Source of the DNA: Demequinaceae bacterium UBA4004
GTDB lineage: Bacteria; Actinomycetota; Actinomycetes; Actinomycetales; Demequinaceae
Length of the DNA: 9,364 nucleotides
NCBI GenBank assembly: GCA_002384765.1
Contig: DGBM01000021.1
Location: 1-9,364, forward strand
Direction: 5' to 3'
Positions within the stretch are counted from its first letter, which is position 1. Every line of letters begins with the position of its first letter. Below the pieces are notes generated by a model. That model saw nothing but the letters and a program-made list of their open reading frames with translations. It searched no databases and was not told where the DNA came from. Of this stretch, positions 1 through 6,569 are shown one piece after another. Made by a program: the position numbers and the translations under genes.

Positions 1-342
1 CGCGATGGCCTCTACATCTCGCAGGCTTCCTGACGCCACCGCCATGGTGAACTCAAAGGCCTCGTCCTGCGTGAGGTCGGGCTCATCACCGTTGAGCGCA
101 AGGAACACGACCGTTGCGTGCCATCCGAGCCGCTTGTTGCCGTCCACAAGCGCGTGATTGCACACCAGGGAGTGAAAGAGCGCGGCGGCCTTGAGCTCGA
201 TCCTTGGATAAGCCTCGTCACCCATCAGCGTGGTGGCAGGTCGCATCGCCGCCGACGCAAGGAGGCCGATGTCGCGCACGGGCCCCGCGCCGATGTCTTC
301 CGCGAGGTACAGCAGGTCCTCGAGGGTGAGCCATTCGGTCAT
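1..342 (-). CDS. doc: Doc/Fic-family death-on-curing toxin, C-terminus cut by window edge
   Basis: 114 residues are visible without a stop before base 1. Doc proteins are about 125 residues, so only a short C-terminal tail should be missing. The signature HALVDGNKR (residues 63-71) matches the Doc version of the Fic motif, HxFxDxNKR: the catalytic His, the Asp and the NKR are present, and Lys replaces the second Gly of canonical Fic AMP-transferases. In phage P1 Doc this variant phosphorylates elongation factor Tu and stops translation; that activity here is inferred from family. The ATG at 342-340 lies only 3 bases after the antitoxin stop (TAG CTC ATG), so the pair is probably translationally coupled, with the antitoxin first, as in phd-doc. 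A genomic Fic AMP-transferase is less likely because of the NKR motif and the small size. The gene is intact as far as it can be seen. Confidence 0.9.
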   Translation of the reverse strand, partial: MTEWLTLEDLLYLAEDIGAGPVRDIGLLASAAMRPATTLMGDEAYPRIELKAAALFHSLVCNHALVDGNKRLGWHATVVFLALNGDEPDLTQDEAFEFTMAVASGSLRDVEAIA

Positions 343-345
343 GAG

Positions 346-552
346 CTAGACAGTGCCGAGGCGGTGAAGCGTGTCGGCCCAGCGGTCCTTCGATTCGGCG
401 GACAGCGCCGCAACCCGATCGCCGTGGCCCAGCCTCGCCGCACGTTCGAGGACTGCCCGGCGAACAGCCTCCTGCTTGGAGCCGTCGTCATGCTTCGCGA
501 GGAATGCCAGCGCGGCCTCGAACTCAGGATCGGTGCGCAGTGTCATGGCCAT
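346..552 (-). CDS. Ribbon-helix-helix-like antitoxin of the Doc toxin
   Basis: This 68-residue acidic/basic protein lies immediately upstream of the Doc toxin. The N-terminus (about residues 1-8, MAMTLRTD) can form the DNA-contacting beta strand of a CopG/Arc-type ribbon-helix-helix fold. A helical stretch follows, with the typical SKQEAVRRAVLERAAR segment at about residues 25-40. The C-terminal third would be the toxin-neutralising tail. It does not look like the Phd/YefM antitoxin of P1, so this is the CopG-like antitoxin type that often accompanies actinobacterial Doc toxins (family knowledge). Two in-frame starts exist: ATG at 552-550 and ATG at 546-544. The first is chosen to keep the longer strand; neither has a clear Shine-Dalgarno sequence, so the mRNA may be nearly leaderless. 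Expected role: bind the toxin and repress the operon at the repeat just upstream. Confidence 0.75.
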   Translation of the reverse strand: MAMTLRTDPEFEAALAFLAKHDDGSKQEAVRRAVLERAARLGHGDRVAALSAESKDRWADTLHRLGTV

Positions 553-560
553 GCGGGTAA

Positions 561-580
561 TGGTATCACTGTGGTATCAC
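561..580 (-). promoter_or_regulatory. Candidate antitoxin operator: tandem 9-bp direct repeat
   Basis: On the plus strand TGGTATCAC occurs at 561-569 and again at 572-580, separated by TG. This is a perfect repeat with an 11-base period, about one helical turn. It ends 8 bases upstream of the antitoxin ATG. Ribbon-helix-helix repressors commonly bind tandem short sites spaced one turn apart, so this is the likely autoregulatory operator, and the toxin-antitoxin promoter should overlap it. Function is inferred; the repeat itself is seen directly. No convincing -35/-10 pair could be chosen. Confidence 0.6.
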
Positions 581-601
581 GCGGCTACTGAGGCTTCCGG
601 T

Positions 602-3562
602 TTACAACGTAACCACGGGGTGAAAGTAGTCGTAAACGGCCACATCTATCGGCTCGTCAAACCGCAAGGTCATCCGGACCACATCCAATGGCTGACCCGT
701 CGCGTCTGGCATCGTCTCCTGGACAGCGTCCTCAGACGACGCGCGGCCGAGATAATAGAAGTCTGAACCTTCGGCGTCGTCCTTCTTGGCAAAGACGTGG
801 ATCGCGACTGAGTTGTCGACAATGGCGCTGACTTCCCCACTTTCCAGCGTCCTACGGCTGCGTGTGAACCAACGCATGCTGCGGATGTCGATCAGGGCAT
901 CTCCGTACGCTGTGCTGGCCGAGACATCTGCAGCCTTATGCATCGTGACAAACACCGGGCAGGTGAGCGTCTCGCGATGCACTCTGTACCCATAGATGGT
1001 CGAACTGGAGTTACTTCCCCAACCCAAGATGCGCGTTGCATCTTTGCGGGAGTATTGCCGCCCTGGCGTGAAAGGTCGGACGACATCGTACCGCTGTGCA
1101 ACGAGCGCGAGCGTGGTTTCGAGAAGGTCCGACACCGCACCACGGAACAAGTCCGATGCGACGAGGCTCTGGCTCACGGCAGGCGACAACTGCATTAACC
1201 CTGACTCGTGAACCACAAGGGGCTCGACGTACCGGGTGCGCTCCTGTTCCGTACCGAACGTAAGGTCCAGAGCCTTCACGGCCGACTCGACGTCGCGCGG
1301 GGTAGCGGTAGGCACCACCGTCCTCACCGCCGCCAATACATCTTCGAACGAGTGCCAGGCCCCGTCCACGAGTCGCTGGACGACGAGCGCCTCGTGCGGA
1401 CGCTTCGCAACGAGAACCTCATTCGATATCAGCGTGAGTGCGCGCGATTCACTAGCCGTAAGTCCATGCTCCTCGCGTGTGAACCTTGAAACGACCTCCA
1501 GATAGTTCCCGGCCTTGGTGGCCATGATTCCCGGGTCGACCGACTCGAACCTCAGGAAATCGAACAAGGACGGCGTGCGGCCGAGTCGGTTGCGCAAAGT
1601 GTCGAAGGCTGCCTTGAGATTTGCCATGCTGTCGAGCCGTGTCTGCGCAATCGACTCCAGCACTCGTTGCTGAGAGATCTTGTCAAAGCGGATGCTCGAG
1701 AGCCCGGCGATGACTCCGGTCTCCTCCGCAGAGATCAGGTGTTGGCGAAGCGACTCGCGGTTCAACGACTCGTCACCAAAAAGCGCGATAGGGATCAGGT
1801 AGTTGTTTGCGTAGTTCCCGATGAAGTCGATGACGACCACATAGTCCTTGCGTGGGTACTTCCGCAGTCCGCGCCCCAGTTGCTGAACAAAGACAATGCT
1901 CGATTGAGTTTGCCGCAACATGACAATCTGGTTGAGGCTTGGAATGTCGACGCCCTCGTTGAACACATCGACCGTGAAGATGTACTGAAGGTCTCCCGCC
2001 TCAAGCCGCCGGACCGCCTCCTCACGAACTTCGATTGAGTCAGTACCTGTGAGCGCCACAGCCGCGATGGGGCGGCCGTGCACCACGCGCCCGTGCACCG
2101 CTTGCGCCAGTGCACGAGCCTCCTCCGTCCGAGAACAGAACACGAGCCCCCGGGGCACAACGCCCGCTTGCCCATACGTCTCAAGGGCGTGGACGATGTG
2201 GTCGACGCGGACGTTCGACGCGAGCCTCTCGAGACCAGTTTCTGCCGATGCAACCGACCCGTCGTCAAAGACGGCATCCGTCACGCCGTAGTAGTGAAAG
2301 GGGCACAACATGTCGTCCTCGAGCGCCCGCTTGAGGCGGATCTCGTACGGCACGTTGTAGTCGAAGAGCTCAAATACGTTGAAGCCGTCGGTACGCTCGG
2401 GAGTCGCCGTCATCCCAAGAAGAAACGCCGGTGTGAAGTGGGCCAACACTCGCGCATAACTGGCAGCGCCGGCTCGATGCACTTCATCGACGAGGATGTA
2501 GTCAAAAGCGCCAGGGTCAAGTGACTCCAGTACCTCCGGTCTCGAAAGGCTCTGCACGGTGGCGAACGTGTACTTACGGTTTACTTCGCGCGCTCCGCCC
2601 GCAAGCTTGCCGAAATCACTCCGTGGCGCACCGAGTACCCACCGGAACTCCTCTATTGCGCGGTCCAGGATCTGCTCCCGATGCACGATAAAGAGAACCC
2701 GGTCTGGGTTCGCGGCCCTGACATCCAAGGCCGAGAGCACCGTCTTGCCTGTTCCAGTCGCTGAGATCACCACCTCCCGCAGCGCTCCCATATCGCGCAA
2801 CGACGCAATCGCGTCGAGCGCCTCGCGCTGCATGCGATTGGGTCGCACGTCTCCCGTACTCAGGTCCTCGCCGCCTACGACCCCACCGGTCCAAGGCTCG
2901 GCGTCCTCACCGTCCGCACGAGGCATGAGAACGCCACGCGGCGCTACCGACTGGCGCGCGGCTGACTCTTCATAGGCGGCCCGATACGCCTCGACCCAGT
3001 CCACGGTCAGAGACTCTGACGCCGCGCGCTGTTGGTCGACCAACGCCTCCAATTGACCGGCAAGATCGCTGTCGCGCGCGGCGGTCACCCGAAGATTCCA
3101 CTCGTGGTTCACGGTCAGCGCCGGCTTGGTGAGATTAGAACTTCCGAGAATCGCAGTAATGCGGTCACCGTGCCGAAAGATATAGCCCTTGGGATGATAG
3201 GCGCGCGCCGAGTGGAATCTTCCGTCGATGCCCAGTCGTCGCAAAGCCATCAACTCGGCGAACGCTTCAGGCTGGTTGAATCCCAGATAGTCAGAAGTGA
3301 CGATCGTGCCTGGCTTGCCGAACTCCACTAGCTCTTGCTTCAGTAGCGCGATCGCGCCGGGCGAGACGAAGGCAACCGAAAAGATGAATTCGTCGCACGT
3401 GGCGAGTTCTCGGCGGATCGTGCGGAGCATGGAATCAGTCGATCCATTGACGATGACCTGCGGGCTCGACGTCTTAGGCGCTTGCACATGGTGATCCAGG
3501 TAACCGAACCGCACATCGAGTTCGAGTAGACGCGCAAACTCCTCTTCGAGGGGCGATGTCAC
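602..3562 (-). CDS. PLD-nuclease / superfamily II helicase fusion with DUF3427-type C-terminus
   Basis: This 986-residue protein is counted from GTG at 3562-3560. That start overlaps the Nudix stop as GTGA and has AGGAG 8 bases upstream (3571-3575). An in-frame ATG at 3649 is rejected because it would run deep into the Nudix gene. Domains in order: a phospholipase D-like nuclease domain at about residues 35-180, with HPK (H123, K125) and GSSNLT (140-145), which is one half-site, so an active site would need a dimer; then a DEAD/DEAH helicase core with Walker A ATGTGKT (268-274), DEVH (359-362), MTATP (384-388), motif V FNEGVDIP (534-541) and motif VI QQLGRGLRK (560-568); then a long C-terminal region (about 611-986) with the DUF3427-like segments YSRKDATRILGW (837-848) and IVDNSVAIHVFAKKDD (913-928). 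All catalytic motifs are present and there is no frameshift. Expected role: ATP-driven DNA translocation or unwinding coupled to cleavage, in repair or phage defence; the exact substrate is unknown. Sampled lines have 50-65% G+C, below the right half. Confidence 0.92.
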   Translation of the reverse strand: MTSPLEEEFARLLELDVRFGYLDHHVQAPKTSSPQVIVNGSTDSMLRTIRRELATCDEFIFSVAFVSPGAIALLKQELVEFGKPGTIVTSDYLGFNQPEAFAELMALRRLGIDGRFHSARAYHPKGYIFRHGDRITAILGSSNLTKPALTVNHEWNLRVTAARDSDLAGQLEALVDQQRAASESLTVDWVEAYRAAYEESAARQSVAPRGVLMPRADGEDAEPWTGGVVGGEDLSTGDVRPNRMQREALDAIASLRDMGALREVVISATGTGKTVLSALDVRAANPDRVLFIVHREQILDRAIEEFRWVLGAPRSDFGKLAGGAREVNRKYTFATVQSLSRPEVLESLDPGAFDYILVDEVHRAGAASYARVLAHFTPAFLLGMTATPERTDGFNVFELFDYNVPYEIRLKRALEDDMLCPFHYYGVTDAVFDDGSVASAETGLERLASNVRVDHIVHALETYGQAGVVPRGLVFCSRTEEARALAQAVHGRVVHGRPIAAVALTGTDSIEVREEAVRRLEAGDLQYIFTVDVFNEGVDIPSLNQIVMLRQTQSSIVFVQQLGRGLRKYPRKDYVVVIDFIGNYANNYLIPIALFGDESLNRESLRQHLISAEETGVIAGLSSIRFDKISQQRVLESIAQTRLDSMANLKAAFDTLRNRLGRTPSLFDFLRFESVDPGIMATKAGNYLEVVSRFTREEHGLTASESRALTLISNEVLVAKRPHEALVVQRLVDGAWHSFEDVLAAVRTVVPTATPRDVESAVKALDLTFGTEQERTRYVEPLVVHESGLMQLSPAVSQSLVASDLFRGAVSDLLETTLALVAQRYDVVRPFTPGRQYSRKDATRILGWGSNSSSTIYGYRVHRETLTCPVFVTMHKAADVSASTAYGDALIDIRSMRWFTRSRRTLESGEVSAIVDNSVAIHVFAKKDDAEGSDFYYLGRASSEDAVQETMPDATGQPLDVVRMTLRFDEPIDVAVYDYFHPVVTL

Positions 3563-3957
3563 GAGTAGTGCTCCTGTACCAGGAGCTCGACCGCGGGCAC
3601 GTCTGCAGGGGCCCAATCGAGAATCAAGAGCTCTTTGGGATCGAGCCACACCACGGCTTCGTGCTCCGTGAGCTCTGGGTCACCACTCACCAGTTTGCAC
3701 CGGAAAGTCGTCAGGCTAACGGTTGCGAAAGGGTAGACGTACGTGGTCCTGGTGACGAAATCGCCTACCTCAATCTCACAGTGAAGCTCCTCATCGAGTT
3801 CGCGCACTAGGGCCTGGCGAGCGTCCTCACCGGGCTCGATCTTGCCCCCAGGAAACTCCCACTTGCCGCCGAGAGCTCCGTTCGCGCCGCGTTGTGCACA
3901 CAGGATCTTGCCGTCGCGAACGATGACCGCCCCTACGACCTCAACCTGCTTCACCAC
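3559..3957 (-). CDS. MutT-type Nudix hydrolase (nucleoside triphosphate pyrophosphohydrolase)
   Basis: This protein has 132 residues, the usual length for small MutT proteins. It carries a full Nudix box at about residues 38-60: G38, E44, R52-E53-L54 and E56-E57, in the pattern Gx5Ex7REUxEE. The last Gly of the consensus is His here, which is common in MutT relatives. The N-terminus (KQVEVVGAVIV) and WEFPGGK are typical of 8-oxo-dGTP/CTP-pyrophosphohydrolase-like members. They hydrolyse (deoxy)nucleoside triphosphates to the monophosphate and pyrophosphate using Mg2+ held by the Nudix glutamates. Two adjacent GTG codons (3957 and 3954) can start the gene. GGGAGG at 3965-3970 sits 7 bases before the first and 10 before the second, and the first is taken. 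The longer open frame to 4194 is rejected because it runs through the preceding gene and is not Nudix-like. The stop overlaps the helicase start, so the two form one operon; a role in nucleotide supply or sanitation, or in signalling for the helicase, is inferred. Confidence 0.92.
   Translation of the reverse strand: MVKQVEVVGAVIVRDGKILCAQRGANGALGGKWEFPGGKIEPGEDARQALVRELDEELHCEIEVGDFVTRTTYVYPFATVSLTTFRCKLVSGDPELTEHEAVVWLDPKELLILDWAPADVPAVELLVQEHYS
3571..3575 (-). promoter_or_regulatory. Ribosome binding site that decides the helicase start
   Basis: AGGAG on the minus strand lies 8 bases before the GTG at 3562, inside the last codons of the Nudix gene. With the GTGA stop/start overlap it supports translational coupling of the two genes and fixes the helicase start about 87 bases downstream of the longest open frame. 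Confidence 0.7.
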
Positions 3958-4004
3958 GCAGAATCCTCCCTCGAGTCGAAAGCAGCTTATCGGCGGCTCC
4001 CGGC

Positions 4005-4026
4005 GCGGCGGGGAAACACGCGCCGC
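4005..4026 (-). terminator. Possible weak terminator between the YrdB-like gene and the Nudix operon
   Basis: GCGGCG (4005-4010) and CGCCGC (4021-4026) form a 6-bp GC-only stem around a 10-base loop. No T-run follows. It lies in the 115-base gap (3958-4072) that must end the upstream membrane-protein transcript and start the Nudix-helicase transcript. Nothing else firm is seen in that gap; no promoter hexamers are convincing. Confidence 0.3.
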
Positions 4027-4072
4027 ATGAAGTACTCGGAGAACTATCCGCTCACGGGGCTGGTCTGATCGG

Positions 4073-4420
4073 TTACTGACGACCAGCCTCGGCCACACCC
4101 TTGGTGTCCCCCGCCAGCACAGTCCCCACCAACGCGAACACAGCCACCAACACGGCGAGCCACCAGACGCCCGCCATCCACGCCGCCGCCGCACCGCCGA
4201 GCATCAGCATCAGCCGCACCATGACGTTGAGCGCGCGTTGCAAAGGGCGCGGCGCCCGTGGAGACAGGAACATCCCCCAGAACACGGCGACCGCCACAGG
4301 CAACGCCACACCGAGCACGACCCCCAGAACGCCGGTGGCGAGCGACAACCCCAGGACGGCAAACCCGGCATACATGCCGAGTTCTGCGAGGAACACGAGC
4401 CCGGCCCCAAACGGCTTCAT
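4073..4420 (-). CDS. Small four-helix membrane protein, YrdB/DUF2568-like
   Basis: This is a 115-residue, strongly hydrophobic protein from ATG 4420-4418. Predicted membrane helices lie at about residues 8-30, 33-52, 66-84 and 85-103. The segment WGMFLSPRAPRPL (48-60), between helices 2 and 3, together with the early FLAELGMY (10-17), matches the pattern of the DUF2568/YrdB family, whose function is unknown. A longer open frame begins at 4513, but its extra 31 residues are polar and run across the hairpin at 4436-4472, so the start after the hairpin is preferred. GGTGG in the hairpin's downstream edge is a poor Shine-Dalgarno, leaving the start somewhat uncertain. It stands alone between the kinase and the Nudix operon on the same strand. 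No function is proposed. Confidence 0.7.
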   Translation of the reverse strand: MKPFGAGLVFLAELGMYAGFAVLGLSLATGVLGVVLGVALPVAVAVFWGMFLSPRAPRPLQRALNVMVRLMLMLGGAAAAWMAGVWWLAVLVAVFALVGTVLAGDTKGVAEAGRQ

Positions 4421-4435
4421 GTGCCCAGAATGCCA

Positions 4436-4472
4436 CCGTGGGGCCGCCTCACCGTCGGAGGCGGCCCCACGG
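4436..4472 (-). terminator. Terminator-like hairpin with a perfect 15-bp stem
   Basis: CCGTGGGGCCGCCTC (4436-4450) pairs perfectly with GAGGCGGCCCCACGG (4458-4472) around a 7-base loop. It lies 64 bases beyond the sensor-kinase stop and 15 bases before the start of the YrdB-like gene. It has no T-run, as is often the case for high-G+C actinobacterial terminators. It most likely ends the response-regulator/kinase transcript. Because its edge nearly touches the next start codon, it could also limit translation of the YrdB-like gene in any read-through RNA. Confidence 0.7.
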
Positions 4473-4481
4473 CGCACAGGG

Positions 4482-4498
4482 CGGGCGCAAGTCGCCCG
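4482..4498 (-). terminator. Second short hairpin after the sensor kinase
   Basis: CGGGCG (4482-4487) and CGCCCG (4493-4498) enclose a 5-base loop. It lies between the kinase stop (4537) and the 15-bp hairpin, so the two would be tandem stems at the 3' end of the two-component transcript. Alone the stem is short and its role is inferred. Confidence 0.35.
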
Positions 4499-4536
4499 AC
4501 TGCCAGGGTTCACCGCAAGAGGACCCCGAGGCGTCG

Positions 4537-5703
4537 TCAGCGGCCACTCCCGACACCGGCTGTCGGTAGCACCACGACGAAACGTGCGCCTGTCCCAGCA
4601 CCGTCACTTTCGGCGCGCACCGCACCGCCGTGCGCTTCGACCAGGGCCTTCGTGATCGCGAGGCCGATGCCAGATCCCCCGTGAGCGCGGTCTCGCGCCG
4701 TATCGGCCCGGTAGAAACGCTCAAACACGTGAGGGAGGTGCTCCGGGGCAATTCCTTCTCCCGTGTCCGACACCGAAAGCTCCACGTTCGCCCCCGAGGG
4801 CCTCGCGGCGAGCACGATGCGACCTTGAGGCGGAGTGTGTCTCAACGCGTTGTCGACCAGGTTTCCGAGTACCTGGGCCATCCGATCAGCGTCCACCCTG
4901 ACGCGCGCACCGCCCGGTTCCGCATCGAGCGAGAGCGACACGTGGCGGTCCGCTGCAGCTTCGCGTGCCACCTGCTGCGCGGCGCGCAACAACTGTGCCG
5001 GATCGCATGGCTCGAGCGACAGCACCAGCTCCCCACTCTCGGCACGCATCACCGCAGCAAGGTCCTCGGCCAGGCGCGTCAGCCGCACGCTTTGCGCGCG
5101 CAACATCGCTACGGTGTCAGCGTCGAGATCCGTCACACCATCCTCGAGTGCCTCCAACGACGCGTGAATCGTGGCGACCGGAGTCCGCAATTCGTGGGCA
5201 ACATCGGCGAGGAGGCGCTGACGCAACCTCTCACTCGCGCCGAGCCGTGAAGCCATCACATTGAACGACTCCACCACTTCGTCGAACTCGCGACCCAGGC
5301 GCGGCGAGGGCACTCTGGTGCCCACTTCACCGTCGGCCACTCGCCGGGACGCGGAGGACAGCGAAGCCAGCGACGACCCTATCCGGCGGGCGATCACCGC
5401 GCTCACCACCAACGCGGCAACAATCGCCACGCCCAACGCGACCAACAGGGCCACACCGCTCGCCGACCGGAACGCGAGTTCCGCGTGAGCGGCCTGCTCC
5501 GTGGCATTTCGACGCCCGTCACCCACGAGGTGTTGATGGAAGATGTATGGGCCGATTGCCGCTGCAACCAACCACGCGGTCAGGACGACTACGGCCAGCA
5601 CAAGTGCGAGCGCTGCCAGCAGACGCGCCCCAAGCCCCGCCTGCGCGAGTCGATGTGATGTGGCTTCATGAATCCTTGCGATGCGCCCGCGCGACGTCGT
5701 CAT
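4537..5703 (-). CDS. Membrane sensor histidine kinase of an OmpR-type two-component system
   Basis: This 388-residue protein has two membrane helices (about 28-50 and 82-105) flanking an external segment of only about 30 residues. They are followed by a HAMP linker (about 106-157), a HisKA dimerisation domain with the phospho-acceptor in DVAHELRTP (H170), and an ATP-binding domain with N-box VLGNLVDNALRH (278-289), G1 DTGEGI (313-318), F-box FERFYRAD (327-334) and G2 GGSGIGLAI (342-350). All catalytic boxes are intact. The very short external loop means the signal is probably sensed in or at the membrane and not by a folded external domain. The ATG at 5703 overlaps the regulator stop as ATGA, so the pair is co-transcribed and coupled. 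The ligand cannot be read from sequence; the neighbouring redox and copper genes suggest metal or envelope redox stress. Confidence 0.93.
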   Translation of the reverse strand: MTTSRGRIARIHEATSHRLAQAGLGARLLAALALVLAVVVLTAWLVAAAIGPYIFHQHLVGDGRRNATEQAAHAELAFRSASGVALLVALGVAIVAALVVSAVIARRIGSSLASLSSASRRVADGEVGTRVPSPRLGREFDEVVESFNVMASRLGASERLRQRLLADVAHELRTPVATIHASLEALEDGVTDLDADTVAMLRAQSVRLTRLAEDLAAVMRAESGELVLSLEPCDPAQLLRAAQQVAREAAADRHVSLSLDAEPGGARVRVDADRMAQVLGNLVDNALRHTPPQGRIVLAARPSGANVELSVSDTGEGIAPEHLPHVFERFYRADTARDRAHGGSGIGLAITKALVEAHGGAVRAESDGAGTGARFVVVLPTAGVGSGR

Positions 5704-6428
5704 TGGCCCGTGCCGATGCGGTAGCCCACTCCACGCACAGTGCGCACGTAGCGCTGCAGCTCTGCATTGTCGCCGAGCTTTTGCCGCAAATGGAGAACGT
5801 GCACGTCAACAAGGTGTTCGTCGCCATTCCAGCCACCACCCCACACCTCTTCGAGCAGCGCGGCACGACTGAGCACCATCTTGGGGCGGACCGCGAGCGC
5901 GGCAAGCACGTCAAATTCCGTACGCGTCAGGGGTACACCGTCGCCAGCAATCCGCGCGTCACGCGCAGGGACATCCACCACAAGATTGCCGATGACGATG
6001 GGGGCGCCTTCGTCGGCGGAGCGTGGAGCTCCGGTCCGGGGACGGCGCAGCATCACCCGAATCCTCGCCACCAGCTCTCGTGGGCTGAACGGCTTTGTCA
6101 GATAGTCGTCGGCCCCCACTGAGAGCCCCACCAGCTTGTCGACCTCCTCCGCCCTCGCCGTCAGCATCACGACGTAGCAATCGGAGAAGGTGCGCAGGCG
6201 TCGGCACACCTCGACGCCGTCGATTCCCGGCAATCCGAGATCGAGCACCACCACGTCCGGGTCGAGCGTCCGCGCACGGCGAATGGCTTCTTCACCATCG
6301 CCCGCGACTTCCACTTCGAAGCCGTCGTGCCTGAGATATCCGGAAACCAGCTCCGCCAGTGGCGCTTCGTCCTCGACCACCAGCGCACGCAATCCGGTTG
6401 GCGCCGCGTCAGGGGTCATGGCACTCAT
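5700..6428 (-). CDS. OmpR/PhoB-family response regulator
   Basis: This is a 242-residue protein from ATG 6428-6426, preceded by GAGG 9 bases upstream. The open frame to 6473 adds 15 residues with no ribosome site and crosses the control repeats, so it is rejected; ATG 6419 is a weaker alternative. Receiver domain: acidic E19-D20, phospho-acceptor D63 in VVVLDLGLPG, switch T90 in MLTAR, K112 in TKPFSP. A winged-helix DNA-binding domain follows (about 145-240), with RTEFDVLAAL, the VDVHVLHLRQKL recognition-helix region and the RGVGYRI wing. All key residues are present. It should bind tandem sites as a head-to-tail dimer; candidate sites lie 32-71 bases upstream of its own start. It probably controls itself and the divergent glutaredoxin/CcdA/redoxin operon; this is inferred. 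Confidence 0.95.
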   Translation of the reverse strand: MSAMTPDAAPTGLRALVVEDEAPLAELVSGYLRHDGFEVEVAGDGEEAIRRARTLDPDVVVLDLGLPGIDGVEVCRRLRTFSDCYVVMLTARAEEVDKLVGLSVGADDYLTKPFSPRELVARIRVMLRRPRTGAPRSADEGAPIVIGNLVVDVPARDARIAGDGVPLTRTEFDVLAALAVRPKMVLSRAALLEEVWGGGWNGDEHLVDVHVLHLRQKLGDNAELQRYVRTVRGVGYRIGTGQ

Positions 6429-6459
6429 TGTCACGCACCTCGCCACCGGAAGCGACGGA

Positions 6460-6499
6460 ACCGTGAAGAACACTTCACGGTCTTCATCAAATCTTCATC
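6460..6499. promoter_or_regulatory. Candidate response-regulator binding region in the divergent promoter
   Basis: Two ordered elements abut. ACCGTGAAG (6460-6468) and CTTCACGGT (6473-6481) are a perfect 9-bp inverted repeat with a 4-base spacer. TCTTCATC occurs at 6481-6488 and 6492-6499, a perfect direct repeat with an 11-base period; the right arm of the inverted repeat supplies a third, diverged CTTCA 9 bases before. Tandem sites one helical turn apart are typical for OmpR/PhoB-family regulators. The region sits between the regulator (start 6428) and the divergent operon (start 6570), so it could serve both. The rest of the 141-base gap holds no promoter hexamers I would defend. Confidence 0.6.
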
Positions 6500-6569
6500 G
6501 AACGACAAGCAATCCTGCAGGGAGGCGGAGTGAAGATGCTGGGGACACTCTTCAGAACGGGAGCCACCT

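Noticed and set aside
152..154. Reading the Doc signature as a canonical Fic AMP-transferase
   Set aside because: The motif HALVDGNKR has NKR in place of GNGR, matching Doc and not the AMPylating Fic group.
3563..3649. In-frame upstream ATG giving a 1015-residue helicase
   Set aside because: The extra 29 residues are Arg-rich and unlike the family, overlap the Nudix gene, and the GTG at 3562 has a good AGGAG and a GTGA overlap.
3958..4194. Longer Nudix open frame with about 79 extra N-terminal residues
   Set aside because: The extension runs through the upstream gene in another frame, is Trp/Arg-rich nonsense, and the Nudix fold starts at KQVEVVGAVIV right after a clear ribosome site.
4101..4655. 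184-codon plus-strand frame
   Set aside because: It is the antisense shadow of the YrdB-like gene and the kinase end; low-complexity Pro/Arg/Ala composition, no domain and no ribosome site.
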